Source: Gammaproteobacteria bacterium
GTDB taxonomy: Bacteria; Pseudomonadota; Gammaproteobacteria; Steroidobacterales; Rariloculaceae
Assembly: GCA_022819855.1 (NCBI GenBank)
Contig: JAJEGN010000014.1
Location: forward strand, 2,501-66,500
Reading direction: 5' to 3'
Length of the DNA: 64,000 nucleotides
Shown: piece by piece, positions 17,978 through 26,133 of the stretch
How positions within the stretch are numbered: position 1 is the stretch's first letter
Layout of the letters: every line of letters begins with the position of its first letter
Notes under the pieces: model-generated
Databases searched by the model: none
What the model saw: the letters and a program-made list of their open reading frames with translations, nothing else
Told to the model about the DNA's origin: nothing
Position numbers and translations under genes: made by a program

Positions 17978-18895
17978 ATGACGTTGTTGGCGCCGCGAAG
18001 TGCTCCGGCCGTGACGAGCGTCGCCGATCGGCTCGGTTCGATGCTCTTTGTTGCGGCACTCGCCCACGGAATCGTGATTCTGGGCGTCACGTTCACCGCC
18101 GATTCCCTTCCCGACAGCGACACCTTGCCGTCACTGCGGGTGACGCTGCTCAACGACAGCCGTGAGATCGAGCGCGACCCCGACGACTCCGAATTTCTCG
18201 CCGATGCAAACCGTCGAGGGGGCGGTCCGGCCGAAGAAGGCCAGCGCGTCACGACGACTCTGGCGGCAGACGATCCCGCCATGCGCTTCGGCGAACCGCT
18301 AGCGACTGATCCGCGCGACGCCACATCGGGCGAACCGAGCGACCAGGCCGAGCAGCTCGTGGCCCGCAGCCGAACCGACGCCGCCACGCGGGTTCCACCG
18401 GAGCAGAGCGGCGAGTCGGTCAGTACGCCGACACAGGCGGCGGCGCTGATCCTTCAGTCCGCGCCCCGCACCGCCGCGGTCGAGGTCGACGTCGAGGCCA
18501 GCGTTCCGCGCAGCGTCACCGACGAGGGTGTCGCCAGTCCAGGTACGCGCGAGTCGGCGCTCGCGGCCTACCTCGTCGACTGGAGGACGCGCGTCGAGCG
18601 GATCGGTACCGGCAACTTCCCGCGACGACTGCTCGAGCAGGGCCGTGGACTGGCCAATCCGACGCTCGAGGTCACGCTCGCCGCCGACGGCCAGCTTGAG
18701 CGGGTCGTCGTCAGGCGCTCCTCCGGCAACGCTTCGCTCGACCAGGCGGCCGTTGCGATCCTGCGTCGCGCCGCACCGTTCGAGCCGTTGCCGGCGGCCG
18801 TCCGCGCCGAATACGACGTTCTCAGGTTCGCCTACGACTGGGAGTTCTCGCCGGGCGCAGTGACCGCGTCCGACGGTCCCGGCCTGCCGCGATGA
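17978..18895 (+). CDS. tonB: TonB family energy-transducing protein
   Basis: Couples inner-membrane proton-motive force to outer-membrane receptors. The 305-residue protein has a membrane segment at about 22-40, a long Pro/Asp/Glu-containing periplasmic spacer and a C-terminal TonB domain from about 205 (LAAYLVDWRTRVERIGTGNFP, LEVTLAADGQLERVVVRRSSGNASLDQAAVAILR). The start at ATG 17978 has CGGAGG 7 bp upstream and lies 2 bp after the apbE stop. Position between gshB/apbE and yqgE matches the TonB gene of the Pseudomonas block. No exbBD is adjacent. Specificity is unknown. Confidence 0.85.
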   Translation: MTLLAPRSAPAVTSVADRLGSMLFVAALAHGIVILGVTFTADSLPDSDTLPSLRVTLLNDSREIERDPDDSEFLADANRRGGGPAEEGQRVTTTLAADDPAMRFGEPLATDPRDATSGEPSDQAEQLVARSRTDAATRVPPEQSGESVSTPTQAAALILQSAPRTAAVEVDVEASVPRSVTDEGVASPGTRESALAAYLVDWRTRVERIGTGNFPRRLLEQGRGLANPTLEVTLAADGQLERVVVRRSSGNASLDQAAVAILRRAAPFEPLPAAVRAEYDVLRFAYDWEFSPGAVTASDGPGLPR

Positions 18896-18982
18896 CGGCA
18901 GCATGCGGCACGCGGCGGCCGGACGCTGAGGATCGCGGTGCGATAGAATAGCGCCGGGGTTCATCGGGAGCCGCCTGGGCAC

Positions 18983-19546
18983 TTGGACGAAATGCGGTCA
19001 TTGCAGGATCATTTCCTGATCGCCATGCCTGCGATGGGAGACCCCAATTTCAACGAGACCGTGACCTACCTCTGCAAGCACGACGATGAGGGCGCGCTCG
19101 GGATCGTGGTCAACCGGCCGACGGACATGGCGCTGGCCGATGTCTTCGAGCAGCTCTCGCTCGACAAGCTGGATACGGAGCAAGCGAGCCAGCGCGTCCT
19201 GCGCGGCGGGCCCGTGCAGCCCGACCGCGGCTTCGTACTGCATCAGGGCGATGACGGTTTCGAATCGACGTTCGATCGGGAAGCGACCGTCAAGGTCACG
19301 GTTTCGCTCGACATACTCGCGTCGATGGCGCGCGGCGAAGGCCCGGCGCCGGCGGTCGTCGCGCTCGGCTACGCGGGCTGGGGCGCGGGTCAACTCGAAT
19401 CCGAGCTTGCCGCCAACGCGTGGCTCAGTACGCCCGCCGATCCCGCGATCATCTTCAACACCCCGGTCGAACAGCGCTGGAGCGCCGCGGCTGGCCTTCT
19501 CGGCATCGACATTCACCAGATCGCCAACTATGCCGGACACGCCTGA
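18983..19546 (+). CDS. yqgE: YqgE/AlgH family protein (UPF0301)
   Basis: Conserved protein without a settled biochemical role; it is named AlgH in Pseudomonas. The 187-residue protein shows the family blocks LQDHFLIAMPAMGDPNF, VTYLCKHDDEGALGIVVNRP, RGGPVQPDRGFVLH and LGYAGWGAGQLESEL. The first start is TTG 18983; ATG 18992 three codons later is equally possible. It overlaps ruvX by one base (TGATG), so the two are translationally coupled. A TAGAAT box at about 18944 may be part of a promoter for this group. Confidence 0.92.
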   Translation: MDEMRSLQDHFLIAMPAMGDPNFNETVTYLCKHDDEGALGIVVNRPTDMALADVFEQLSLDKLDTEQASQRVLRGGPVQPDRGFVLHQGDDGFESTFDREATVKVTVSLDILASMARGEGPAPAVVALGYAGWGAGQLESELAANAWLSTPADPAIIFNTPVEQRWSAAAGLLGIDIHQIANYAGHA

Positions 19547-20016
19547 TGGGCGCGCGCGCGGCATGGGGCACGGGCGACGGCCAGGTGCTCCTGGCGTTTG
19601 ATTACGGCCTCAGCCGGATCGGCGTTGCGTCCGGCAATCAGTTGACCCGCACGGCCTCGCCGCTGGCGACGCTCGGCGTCGGCCGGGAACTCCCCTGGGA
19701 GGAAATCGACCGTCTGATCGAGGAGTGGCGGCCGAGCCGGCTCGTCGTCGGCATGCCGCCGCACGACGGCGCGGCAGAAGTGGCTGCACGCGTGCGCTCG
19801 TTCGTCGCGCAGCTTCGCAGGCGCTACGCGCTCGAAGTCGATACGGTCGACGAGTCGCTGACATCGCACGCGGCTTACGCGACGCTTACCGAACATCGCC
19901 GTGCGGGAGCCGGCAAGGGGCGCATCGGCAAGGAGAGGCTCGACCGCCACGCCGCCTGCCTGATTGCGGAACAGTGGTTGGGCGAACCGGACCATGAGCT
20001 TCGAGCAGATCAATAG
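19546..20016 (+). CDS. ruvX: Holliday junction resolvase-like YqgF/RuvX
   Basis: RNase H-fold nuclease; in E. coli it is essential and linked to pre-16S rRNA 5' maturation. The 156-residue protein has the acidic catalytic positions D19 (LLAFDYGLSRIGVA), the Glu of VDESLTS and the Asp of ERLDRHAA. The start at ATG 19546 overlaps the yqgE stop. Its end overlaps pyrB by 23 bp. Pseudomonas has pyrR between this gene and pyrB; here pyrR is missing. Confidence 0.92.
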   Translation: MGARAAWGTGDGQVLLAFDYGLSRIGVASGNQLTRTASPLATLGVGRELPWEEIDRLIEEWRPSRLVVGMPPHDGAAEVAARVRSFVAQLRRRYALEVDTVDESLTSHAAYATLTEHRRAGAGKGRIGKERLDRHAACLIAEQWLGEPDHELRADQ

Positions 20017-20971
20017 CGTCGGCAATCTCAGGCACCTGATCACCCTCGATGGGCTGCCGCGGAGCCAGCTCGAGCTGATCCTCGAGCGTGCCCGCCGTTA
20101 TCTGACGCCCGTCGGCTCACCGCCGCCGCGGGCGGACACGCTGCGCGGCCAGACGGTGGCCAACCTGTTCTTCGAGGCGAGCACGCGGACCCGGGCGTCG
20201 TTCGAGCTCGCCGCCAAGCGGCTCAGCGCCGATGTACTCAATCTCGACGTCAACATGTCCTCGCGCGCCAAGGGCGAAGGCGTCATCGACACGATCTTCA
20301 CGCTCGAGGCGATGCAGGTCGACATCTTCGTCGTACGCGACGCGGGGCCCGGAGTCCCGGCCAGGATCGCGCGCCAGGTCGAGCCCCACGTGTGCGTTCT
20401 CAACGCCGGCGAAGCGGATCTCTCCCACCCGACCCAGGGGCTGCTGGATCTCATGACGATCATGCTGCACAAGGGGGATCCGGCGAAGCTCACAGTCGCC
20501 ATCGTCGGCGACATCCGGCACTCGCGCGTCGCGCGTTCGGCCTGGCAGGCGCTCGGCACCTACGAAGTCGGTGAGTTCCGGCTCGTGGGACCGGCCGAGT
20601 TGCTGCCCGAAGACGACGAGTTTCCGGGGGCGGCGCGGACGACCGACCTCGCCGAAGGGATCGCGGACGCCGACGTCGTCATGGCGCTCCGCCTGCAGAA
20701 GGAACGCTTCGCCCAGCTCAGCGAGATTCCGGACCCGCAGGAGTATTTCCGCCGCTACGGGCTGACCGAGGCGAGGCTCGGCGCCGCGAAGGCCGACGCC
20801 ATCGTCATGCACCCGGGGCCGATGAACCGCGGCGTCGAGATCGCCAGTGCGGTTGCCGACGGTTCCCGCTCGGTCATCCGCGAACAGGTGACGAACGGCC
20901 TTGCGGTCAGAATGGCGGTGCTCGAAATCGTTCACGACCATGTCCGCCGTGCGCGCGGAGAGCACCCCTGA
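19994..20971 (+). CDS. pyrB: Aspartate carbamoyltransferase catalytic subunit
   Basis: Second step of pyrimidine synthesis. The 325-residue protein has the carbamoyl-phosphate site FFEASTRTRASF (STRTR at 63-67), K93 in SSRAKGE, HPTQ at 145-148, GDIRHSRVARS and the C-terminal HPGPMNRGVEI. The start ATG at 19994 lies inside the end of ruvX; a longer frame from 19964 adds no family sequence. In Pseudomonas the next gene is a dihydroorotase-like pyrC'; here a pyrK-like flavoprotein follows with a 4-bp overlap. No pyrI is present. Confidence 0.95.
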   Translation: MSFEQINSVGNLRHLITLDGLPRSQLELILERARRYLTPVGSPPPRADTLRGQTVANLFFEASTRTRASFELAAKRLSADVLNLDVNMSSRAKGEGVIDTIFTLEAMQVDIFVVRDAGPGVPARIARQVEPHVCVLNAGEADLSHPTQGLLDLMTIMLHKGDPAKLTVAIVGDIRHSRVARSAWQALGTYEVGEFRLVGPAELLPEDDEFPGAARTTDLAEGIADADVVMALRLQKERFAQLSEIPDPQEYFRRYGLTEARLGAAKADAIVMHPGPMNRGVEIASAVADGSRSVIREQVTNGLAVRMAVLEIVHDHVRRARGEHP

Positions 20972-21852
20972 CGACCCGCGGGACAATCTTCCTCGAGGAG
21001 GCTGAAGTCCTCGAGCACCGGGCGTATCCGGCCGACCAGTACATCGTGCGCCTGAGCGCCCCCGAAGCGGCGCGGCGCGCGGACCCGGGCAGCTTCGCAC
21101 ACATCCAGTGCGACCCGTCCATACCCCTCAGGCGTCCCCTCTCGATCATGCGGGCGGAGCGTTCCTCGGGCTGGCTCGAATTCCTCTACAAGCCGGTCGG
21201 CGAAGGGCTGGCCTCGCTCGCCTGTCGAGAGCCCGGCGAGTACCTCAGCCTCCTTGCCCCGATCGGCCGGGGGTTCGAGCCGGATCCCGCCAGACCGCGC
21301 GTCCTTGCGCTCGGCGGCGGCGTTGGCATTCCGCCGATCGTGTTCCTGGCCGAGGAACTGCGCGAACGGACCGAATTCGAACTGATCGTGCTCATGGGCT
21401 CCGAAGTGCCGTTCCCGTTCGAACTCGTCACGCCCGCGTGCGCCATCGGGGGCATCCCCGAGAGCGCGTCGCAGGCGCTCGGGCTGCTTGAGCGCTGGGG
21501 GATCGGGTCGCGGCTTGCGAGCGGTGCGGGACTCCCCGGCTGTTTTCGGGGCTTTGTCTCGGAACTCGCCGACAGATGGCTTCGCGCGAGCACGCCGCAG
21601 GAACTGGCAAGCACACAGCTCATCGCCTGCGGTCCTGAGCCCATGCTGCAGGCGACCGCCGACCTCGCGCACGAGTACGATCTGCCGTGCCAGATCGCGG
21701 TCGAGGAATACATGGCCTGCGGAGTCGGCGGTTGTGCCGGCTGCACGCTGCTCGTGCATGACGCCAATGGCACTGCGATGAAACGTGTCTGTGTCGACGG
21801 CCCCGTGTTCGATGCGCGCGCCGTCTACCCGAGTCCGTCAACCGGCCGTTAG
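20968..21852 (+). CDS. Dihydroorotate dehydrogenase electron-transfer subunit-like flavoprotein
   Basis: FAD / [2Fe-2S] reductase of the PyrK type, which passes electrons between dihydroorotate dehydrogenase and NAD. Visible are the FAD motif RRPLSIMR, the nucleotide-binding GGGVGIPP and the C-terminal cluster cysteines C251-x4-C256-x2-C259-x15-C275. Family similarity begins at TTRGTIFLEEAEVLEHRAYP, before the first GTG (21046), and the only plausible start there is CTG at 20968, overlapping the pyrB stop as CTGA. A CTG start is unusual; GTG 21046 would cut off the first strand. The catalytic PyrD is not in the window, so the electron partner is unknown. Confidence 0.85.
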   Translation: MTTRGTIFLEEAEVLEHRAYPADQYIVRLSAPEAARRADPGSFAHIQCDPSIPLRRPLSIMRAERSSGWLEFLYKPVGEGLASLACREPGEYLSLLAPIGRGFEPDPARPRVLALGGGVGIPPIVFLAEELRERTEFELIVLMGSEVPFPFELVTPACAIGGIPESASQALGLLERWGIGSRLASGAGLPGCFRGFVSELADRWLRASTPQELASTQLIACGPEPMLQATADLAHEYDLPCQIAVEEYMACGVGGCAGCTLLVHDANGTAMKRVCVDGPVFDARAVYPSPSTGR

Positions 21853-22892
21853 AAACTCCGTTTGTCGACGGCGCGCAAGCGCGCTTCCGCGCGGCTGATG
21901 AGGCCGGTCCTGACGAGTTCGTCGAGACACTGGTCGAGAGTGCGCATGCCGTGCGCCTGCCCCGTCTGAATGGCCGAATACATCTGCGCCAGCTTGCCTT
22001 CGCGGATGAGATTCCGAATGGCGAGAGTGCCGAGCATGATCTCGTGCGCGGCGACGCGGCCGCCGCCCGTCTTCCTGAGGAGCGTCTGCGATATCACGGC
22101 ACGCAGCGACTCCGACAGCATGCCGCGCACCATCTCCTTTTCGCCTGCCGGGAACACGTCAACGATGCGGTCGATCGTTTTCGCCGCGGAGCTCGTGTGC
22201 AGCGTCGCAAACACCAGGTGGCCCGTTTCAGCGGCGGTGAGCGCGAGCCGGATCGTCTCGAGATCCCGCATCTCCCCCACGAGCACGATGTCCGGGTCCT
22301 CGCGCAGGACCGCTCGCAGCGCCGTGCCGAAACCGGGCGTGTCCCGGTCGACCTCGCGCTGGTTGATGAGGCACTTCCTGCTTTCGTGCAGGAACTCGAT
22401 CGGGTCCTCGATCGTGATGATGTGACTCGCCCGGGTGTCGTTGATGAAGTCGATCATCGCGGCGAGCGTCGTCGATTTGCCGGACCCCGTCGGTCCCGTC
22501 ACGAGCACGAGGCCGCGGGAGTGCAATGAGAGCTCCCTGAAGATGGCCGGCGCGCCGAGGTCGTCGAGCGTCGGAACTTCGGCAGGGATGGTGCGAAAGA
22601 CGGCGGCAGAGCCGCGGTTCTGCCGGAACGCGTTGACCCTGAAGCGCGCGAGATCGGGAACCTCGAAGGAAAAATCGGTCTGCAGCACCGACTCGAAGTC
22701 CTCGCGCTGTTTGTCGTCCATGATGCCGTCGACCATACTGTGCACATCGTCGTGCGAGAGCTTCACTTTATCGATGCGCTCGATTTCACCGTCGACGCGG
22801 ATCATCGGCGCGACGCCGGCCGAAAGATGCAGGTCAGAGGCATTGCGCGAAACGGCAAGCTCGAGCAAGCCAGCGAGATTGGCGGTCGTCAT
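21849..22892 (-). CDS. pilT: Type IV pilus retraction ATPase PilT
   Basis: Hexameric ATPase that powers pilus disassembly and twitching. The 347-residue protein has the N-terminal PAS-like half, Walker A GPTGSGKST at 133-141, IITIEDPIEFLH with the Walker B region, the Asp box and His box (TGHLVFATLHTSSA) and the C-terminal retraction motif region AIRNLIREGK. ATG 22892 follows AAAGGAG. It overlaps the end of the pyrK-like gene by 4 bp, convergently. PilT beside yggS reproduces Pseudomonas; pilU is absent here. Confidence 0.95.
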   Translation of the reverse strand: MTTANLAGLLELAVSRNASDLHLSAGVAPMIRVDGEIERIDKVKLSHDDVHSMVDGIMDDKQREDFESVLQTDFSFEVPDLARFRVNAFRQNRGSAAVFRTIPAEVPTLDDLGAPAIFRELSLHSRGLVLVTGPTGSGKSTTLAAMIDFINDTRASHIITIEDPIEFLHESRKCLINQREVDRDTPGFGTALRAVLREDPDIVLVGEMRDLETIRLALTAAETGHLVFATLHTSSAAKTIDRIVDVFPAGEKEMVRGMLSESLRAVISQTLLRKTGGGRVAAHEIMLGTLAIRNLIREGKLAQMYSAIQTGQAHGMRTLDQCLDELVRTGLISRAEARLRAVDKRSF

Positions 22893-22970
22893 GACGCTCC
22901 TTTCGCAGACGCCGGCACACCGCCGGCCCGGTTCCGGGATTCTGGGCCGCGGGATTACGCGCCTGCTTAC

Positions 22971-23014
22971 CGCTTTGGGCGAAACGCCTGGCCGAAGACG
23001 GCCGATCGCGAATT
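22971..23014. repeat. 44-bp intergenic element, copy A
   Basis: Identical to the copy at 45467-45510 in 40 of 44 positions. It contains two small inverted repeats: GGCG-AAA-CGCC and GGCCG-AAGA-CGGCC. It lies between the divergent pilT and yggS genes, 79 bp upstream of the pilT start; copy B is 82 bp upstream of its minus-strand neighbour. The constant position suggests a regulatory or leader function. Confidence 0.75.
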
Positions 23015-23068
23015 CTTCCGGCGCGGCTCCCGGCTGACGGCAGTGTAGACACAGGCGGTAGTGAGGTC

Positions 23069-23764
23069 GTGAGTCGAATCAGGGACGATCTGGCGGAAAT
23101 TCGCGCGCGTGTCGCGAGTGCGCTCGACCGTGCCTCGCGAGCGGGCGAGGAAGTCGTGATTCTCGCGGTCAGCAAGCAGCAATCGGCCGACGCCGTCGAG
23201 GCGGCCTGGCAGGCGGGGCAAAGGCACTTCGCCGAGAATTACCTCCAGGAAGCGCTCGCCAAGATGGACCGGCTGGCCAATCTCGGCATCCAGTGGCATT
23301 TCGTCGGCCGCATCCAGTCGAACAAGACGCGGCCCATCGCAGAGCGCTTCGACTGGGTCCACACGGTTGATCGGGCGAGGATCGCCGTGCGTCTCAACGA
23401 TCAAAGGCCGGCCTCGCTGCCGCCGCTCAACGTCCTGATCCAGGTCAATCAGGCCGGCGAGACGCAGAAGGCCGGCGTCGCCCCCTCCGGCGCGGAGGCG
23501 CTCGCGAGACTGATCGTCGAGCAGCCGCGCCTCAGGCTCGCCGGACTCATGACGCTCCCGCCTGCGGCAGAGCCTCCCGAGAGCAACGCAGAGTATTTCC
23601 TCGAGCTGCGCAGGCTCAGGGACCGTCTGGGCGCTCGCGGCATCGCGATGGATGCGCTGTCGATGGGGATGTCGGCCGATTTCGAAACCGCGATCGCCTG
23701 CGGGTCGACCTGCGTACGCATCGGTACGGCGATCTTTGGCGCCCGCCGCGCCGGAGGTATCTGA
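23069..23764 (+). CDS. yggS: PLP homeostasis protein YggS (PLPBP)
   Basis: Small alanine-racemase-fold protein that binds PLP and buffers it; no catalytic reaction is established. At 231 residues it has normal length, with PLP lysine K36 in ILAVSKQQ, HFAENYLQEA, WHFVGRIQSNK, LIQVNQAGETQKAG and SMGMSADFETAI. The start is GTG 23069. In Pseudomonas proC separates it from yggT; here yggT follows after about 110 bp and proC is absent. Confidence 0.93.
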   Translation: MSRIRDDLAEIRARVASALDRASRAGEEVVILAVSKQQSADAVEAAWQAGQRHFAENYLQEALAKMDRLANLGIQWHFVGRIQSNKTRPIAERFDWVHTVDRARIAVRLNDQRPASLPPLNVLIQVNQAGETQKAGVAPSGAEALARLIVEQPRLRLAGLMTLPPAAEPPESNAEYFLELRRLRDRLGARGIAMDALSMGMSADFETAIACGSTCVRIGTAIFGARRAGGI

Positions 23765-23875
23765 CGGGCGCCTGAACGACCCGGCTCCGCGCCGGCCGAT
23801 CGCGCCGGCGACCGCGCTGCGGACCGACCCAGTCGTGGTATCTTGCGCCGTCCGCCTCGATGCCGCCGCTCCTGC

Positions 23876-24433
23876 ATGCAGAATTCGCTACTTTTCCTCG
23901 TCAAGACGCTGTCGGATCTGTACCTCGTGACTTTCGTCCTGAGGCTCATACTGCAGCGCGTCGGAGCGGACTTCTACAATCCCGTGTCGCAGTTTGTCCT
24001 GCGCGTCACCAACCCGGTCGTCGGCCGCGCAAGGCGCCTCGTGCCGTCCGTCGGCGGCCTCGATCTGCCGACGCTCACCGCGCTGATCGTGTTGCAGTGC
24101 CTGGTGACCTGGCTGCTGCTCGCGCTCGCCAACGTGAACTTCACCGGTCCCGTGTTCGCGCAGTTCGTGTTCTTCCGCCTGATCAACCTCACGCTATGGC
24201 TGTACTCGATCTGCCTGATCGGCTACATCGTGCTGAGCTGGGTCATGGCGATCCAGTACAACAGTTCGCTGCGGTCGCTGCTCGGCGCGATCGACGAGAT
24301 CGTCGCACCGGTGCTGCGCCCCGTCCGGCGTTTCCTGCCGACGATCGGCGGGCTGGACCTGTCGCCGATCCCGGTGTTCATCCTCATACAGGCGATCGAG
24401 ATCGCCCTGCCGCTGCCGGTGTTCCTTCGTTGA
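23876..24433 (+). CDS. yggT: YggT family membrane protein
   Basis: Integral inner-membrane protein of unknown function, in some bacteria linked to osmotic shock and in others to cell division. The 185 residues contain two YGGT repeats, each with two hydrophobic helices and the signature of PVVGRARRLVPSVGGLDL and PVLRPVRRFLPTIGGLDL followed by a hydrophobic run. The start at ATG 23876 gives MQNSLLFLVKTLSDLYLV, the normal N-terminus. It follows yggS as in many gammaproteobacteria. Confidence 0.9.
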   Translation: MQNSLLFLVKTLSDLYLVTFVLRLILQRVGADFYNPVSQFVLRVTNPVVGRARRLVPSVGGLDLPTLTALIVLQCLVTWLLLALANVNFTGPVFAQFVFFRLINLTLWLYSICLIGYIVLSWVMAIQYNSSLRSLLGAIDEIVAPVLRPVRRFLPTIGGLDLSPIPVFILIQAIEIALPLPVFLR

Positions 24434-24498
24434 CGGGTCAAGCTCGAAGCCGCCAAATGGTTTATATTCGAGCGCGAAAAACAAGACGAGGGGCGCGA

Positions 24499-24999
24499 AT
24501 GTACCGTCATCCACAACTGCTTGCCGCCTTGTTCGGCGCGCTGCTGCTGGCTTCCGGATGCGACCCGGCGGGCAACACGGCGACGTCGGCGGGCGATGAT
24601 GGCGAGATCCTGTCGGGCATCGAGTCGTCGCAGGTCTTTGGCGACTACGAACTGCATTTCAACGCGCTGGGTACGAATCAGCTCACGCCGGAAATCGCCC
24701 AGGAATACGGCATCGTCAGGAACCCGAACCGCGTCATGCTCACCCTCAGCATCCTGGACACGAGCGGCGATGGCATCGGTTCGGCCGTGCCGGGCAGTGT
24801 CGAGGCTTCGGCGGTCAACCTGACGGGCCAGCTCAAGAACATTCCGGTCCGGGAGATCAACGAGGGCGACGCGATCTACTACATCGGCGAGACGACCGTC
24901 GCCGATTCGGAAACACTGATCTTCACGGTGAACGCCACGCCCGCGGACGAGCCCGACCCGTTCACGGTCAGGTTCCAGAAGCAGTTCTTCGTCGACTAG
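24499..24999 (+). CDS. DUF4426 lipoprotein
   Basis: Function unknown. The 166-residue protein has a lipoprotein signal (cysteine in LLASGCDP) and the DUF4426 hallmarks FGDYELHFNALGTNQLTPE, YGIVRNPNRVMLT, NLTGQLKNIPVREI, DAIYYIGE and the C-terminal FQKQFFVD. In Pseudomonas the DUF4426 gene follows metX-metW near yggT; metX and metW are missing here. ATG 24499 follows a GAGGGG site, and TATATT about 35 bp upstream may be a -10 box. Confidence 0.88.
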   Translation: MYRHPQLLAALFGALLLASGCDPAGNTATSAGDDGEILSGIESSQVFGDYELHFNALGTNQLTPEIAQEYGIVRNPNRVMLTLSILDTSGDGIGSAVPGSVEASAVNLTGQLKNIPVREINEGDAIYYIGETTVADSETLIFTVNATPADEPDPFTVRFQKQFFVD

Positions 25000-25008
25000 C
25001 GGCCTCCG

Positions 25009-25029
25009 GGAGCCTGCGGCGCAGGCTCC
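25009..25029. terminator. Hairpin between convergent genes
   Basis: A perfect 9-bp stem, GGAGCCTGC (25009-25017) with GCAGGCTCC (25021-25029), loop GGC. It has no T-run on either strand, so it is at best a weak or bidirectional terminator between the DUF4426 gene and the opposing TerB-like gene. Part of the same sequence recurs at the end of gshB and, degenerate, near 33258. Confidence 0.4.
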
Positions 25030-25085
25030 TGCCAAGCGCCTGTCCGGTTCGACCGCCGCGACGCGGAGTCCCCCCGGATGCGACT

Positions 25086-25562
25086 CTAGCCGGCTTCGAG
25101 CCCCGGAGTGCTCTGCCGGACCTTGTTGCGGATCCGGATCAGGTCGCTGTGGGAGACGTAGAGCAGGCCCGCGACCTTCCTGACGAGGTGGTCCTCGTGC
25201 CTGTCCAGATGCAGATCGGCGAAAGCGACGCGCCACAGCATCTCGATCACGCGGTGTTTCTCGCTGACGCTGAGCTGCTCGTGCAGCGTCCTCGTGAACG
25301 CCTGCAGGGACGCTGAATAGTCGGATTCCGCACGCGCGTCCTCGACGAGCAGCGCCAGCTCCTCGTCATCCAGTGCGAACGAGGAGCGCAGCAGCGCGAC
25401 GATCTCCTCGTCCTCGGTCAAATCCGTCTCGTAGTCGGCACGGGCGACCTCGACGAGCAGGAGCGCCGTCGCAAGCTGGATGCCGTGCTCGCGCGATTCG
25501 GCGGCCTCGTCGGCCTTGCTGCCCAGGGCCGTATCGAAGAGATCGGTGAGGGCCTTCAACAT
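25086..25562 (-). CDS. TerB-like (tellurite resistance TerB family) protein
   Basis: All-helical protein of about 158 residues with the TerB/DjlA-type acidic helix pattern: [22 protein letters not shown] and [29 protein letters not shown], two repeats with Asp/Glu spacing that may bind metal. The family is widespread and its role is unknown; the tellurite name is historical. Start at ATG 25562; the upstream part of the frame overlaps the msrB gene without similarity. It lies downstream of msrB on the same strand. Confidence 0.82.
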   Translation of the reverse strand: MLKALTDLFDTALGSKADEAAESREHGIQLATALLLVEVARADYETDLTEDEEIVALLRSSFALDDEELALLVEDARAESDYSASLQAFTRTLHEQLSVSEKHRVIEMLWRVAFADLHLDRHEDHLVRKVAGLLYVSHSDLIRIRNKVRQSTPGLEAG

Positions 25563-25635
25563 CGGTTCGCCCGAACGTGTGGCGCGCCCGGGTCGGCGGA
25601 GTGCAGCGGGATTGTTGCCATGGGCCGCCAGCCGA

Positions 25636-26043
25636 CTAGTCGGCCGTCGGCGCCTCGAAGTCGAGCGAGGCGGAATTGATGCAGTAGCGCTGGCCGGTCG
25701 GTTGGGGCCCGTCGGCGAAAACATGTCCGAGATGCGCGCCGCATTCGGCGCAGACGACTTCCTCGCGGACCATGCCGTGACTCCTGTCGCGCCGCGAAGT
25801 GACTGCCGAATCGGAGCTTGGCGCCCAGAAACTTGGCCAGCCCGTGCCCGAATCGTATTTCTGTTCCGAGGAGAACAGGCGGTTGCCGCAGCACACGCAC
25901 AGGTATTCGCCGGTGTCCTTGTTGGCGTAATACGCGCCCGTGAAGGGTGGTTCCGTCCCGCCTTCCTGCGTTACATGGTATTGCTGCGCGCTCAATCGCT
26001 CACGCAATTCCCCGTCGTCCGCCTGCCTTGTCCTGTCCGCCAT
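25636..26043 (-). CDS. msrB: Peptide-methionine (R)-S-oxide reductase
   Basis: Repairs methionine-R-sulfoxide in proteins. The 135-residue protein has the zinc cysteines C49/C52 and C98/C101 and the catalytic C121 in [18 protein letters not shown] and GAHLGHVF are family signatures. There is no signal peptide, so it acts in the cytoplasm. The start ATG at 26041-26043 was chosen over a longer open frame that only mirrors the divergent ABC gene. Confidence 0.94.
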   Translation of the reverse strand: MADRTRQADDGELRERLSAQQYHVTQEGGTEPPFTGAYYANKDTGEYLCVCCGNRLFSSEQKYDSGTGWPSFWAPSSDSAVTSRRDRSHGMVREEVVCAECGAHLGHVFADGPQPTGQRYCINSASLDFEAPTAD

Positions 26044-26071
26044 CCGGTGACTCCTCGCAACCCTCGCACTC

Positions 26072-26110
26072 GCGTTTCGCCGCGGCCGCGGCGCCGCCGA
26101 GGCGAAACGC
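26072..26110. other. Inverted repeat in the msrB / osmolyte-transporter divergent region
   Basis: GCGTTTCGCC (26072-26081) pairs perfectly with GGCGAAACGC (26101-26110) around a 19-bp GC-only centre that can itself fold. It ends 24 bp before the GTG of the ABC ATPase, so it would sit in the leader or operator region of both divergent genes. Confidence 0.4.
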
Positions 26111-26133
26111 CGAGATGTTATCGTATCGCGGTT

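Noticed and set aside
25009..25029. Hairpin considered as a strong terminator
   Set aside because: No T-run follows on either strand, so it is listed only as a weak hairpin between convergent genes.
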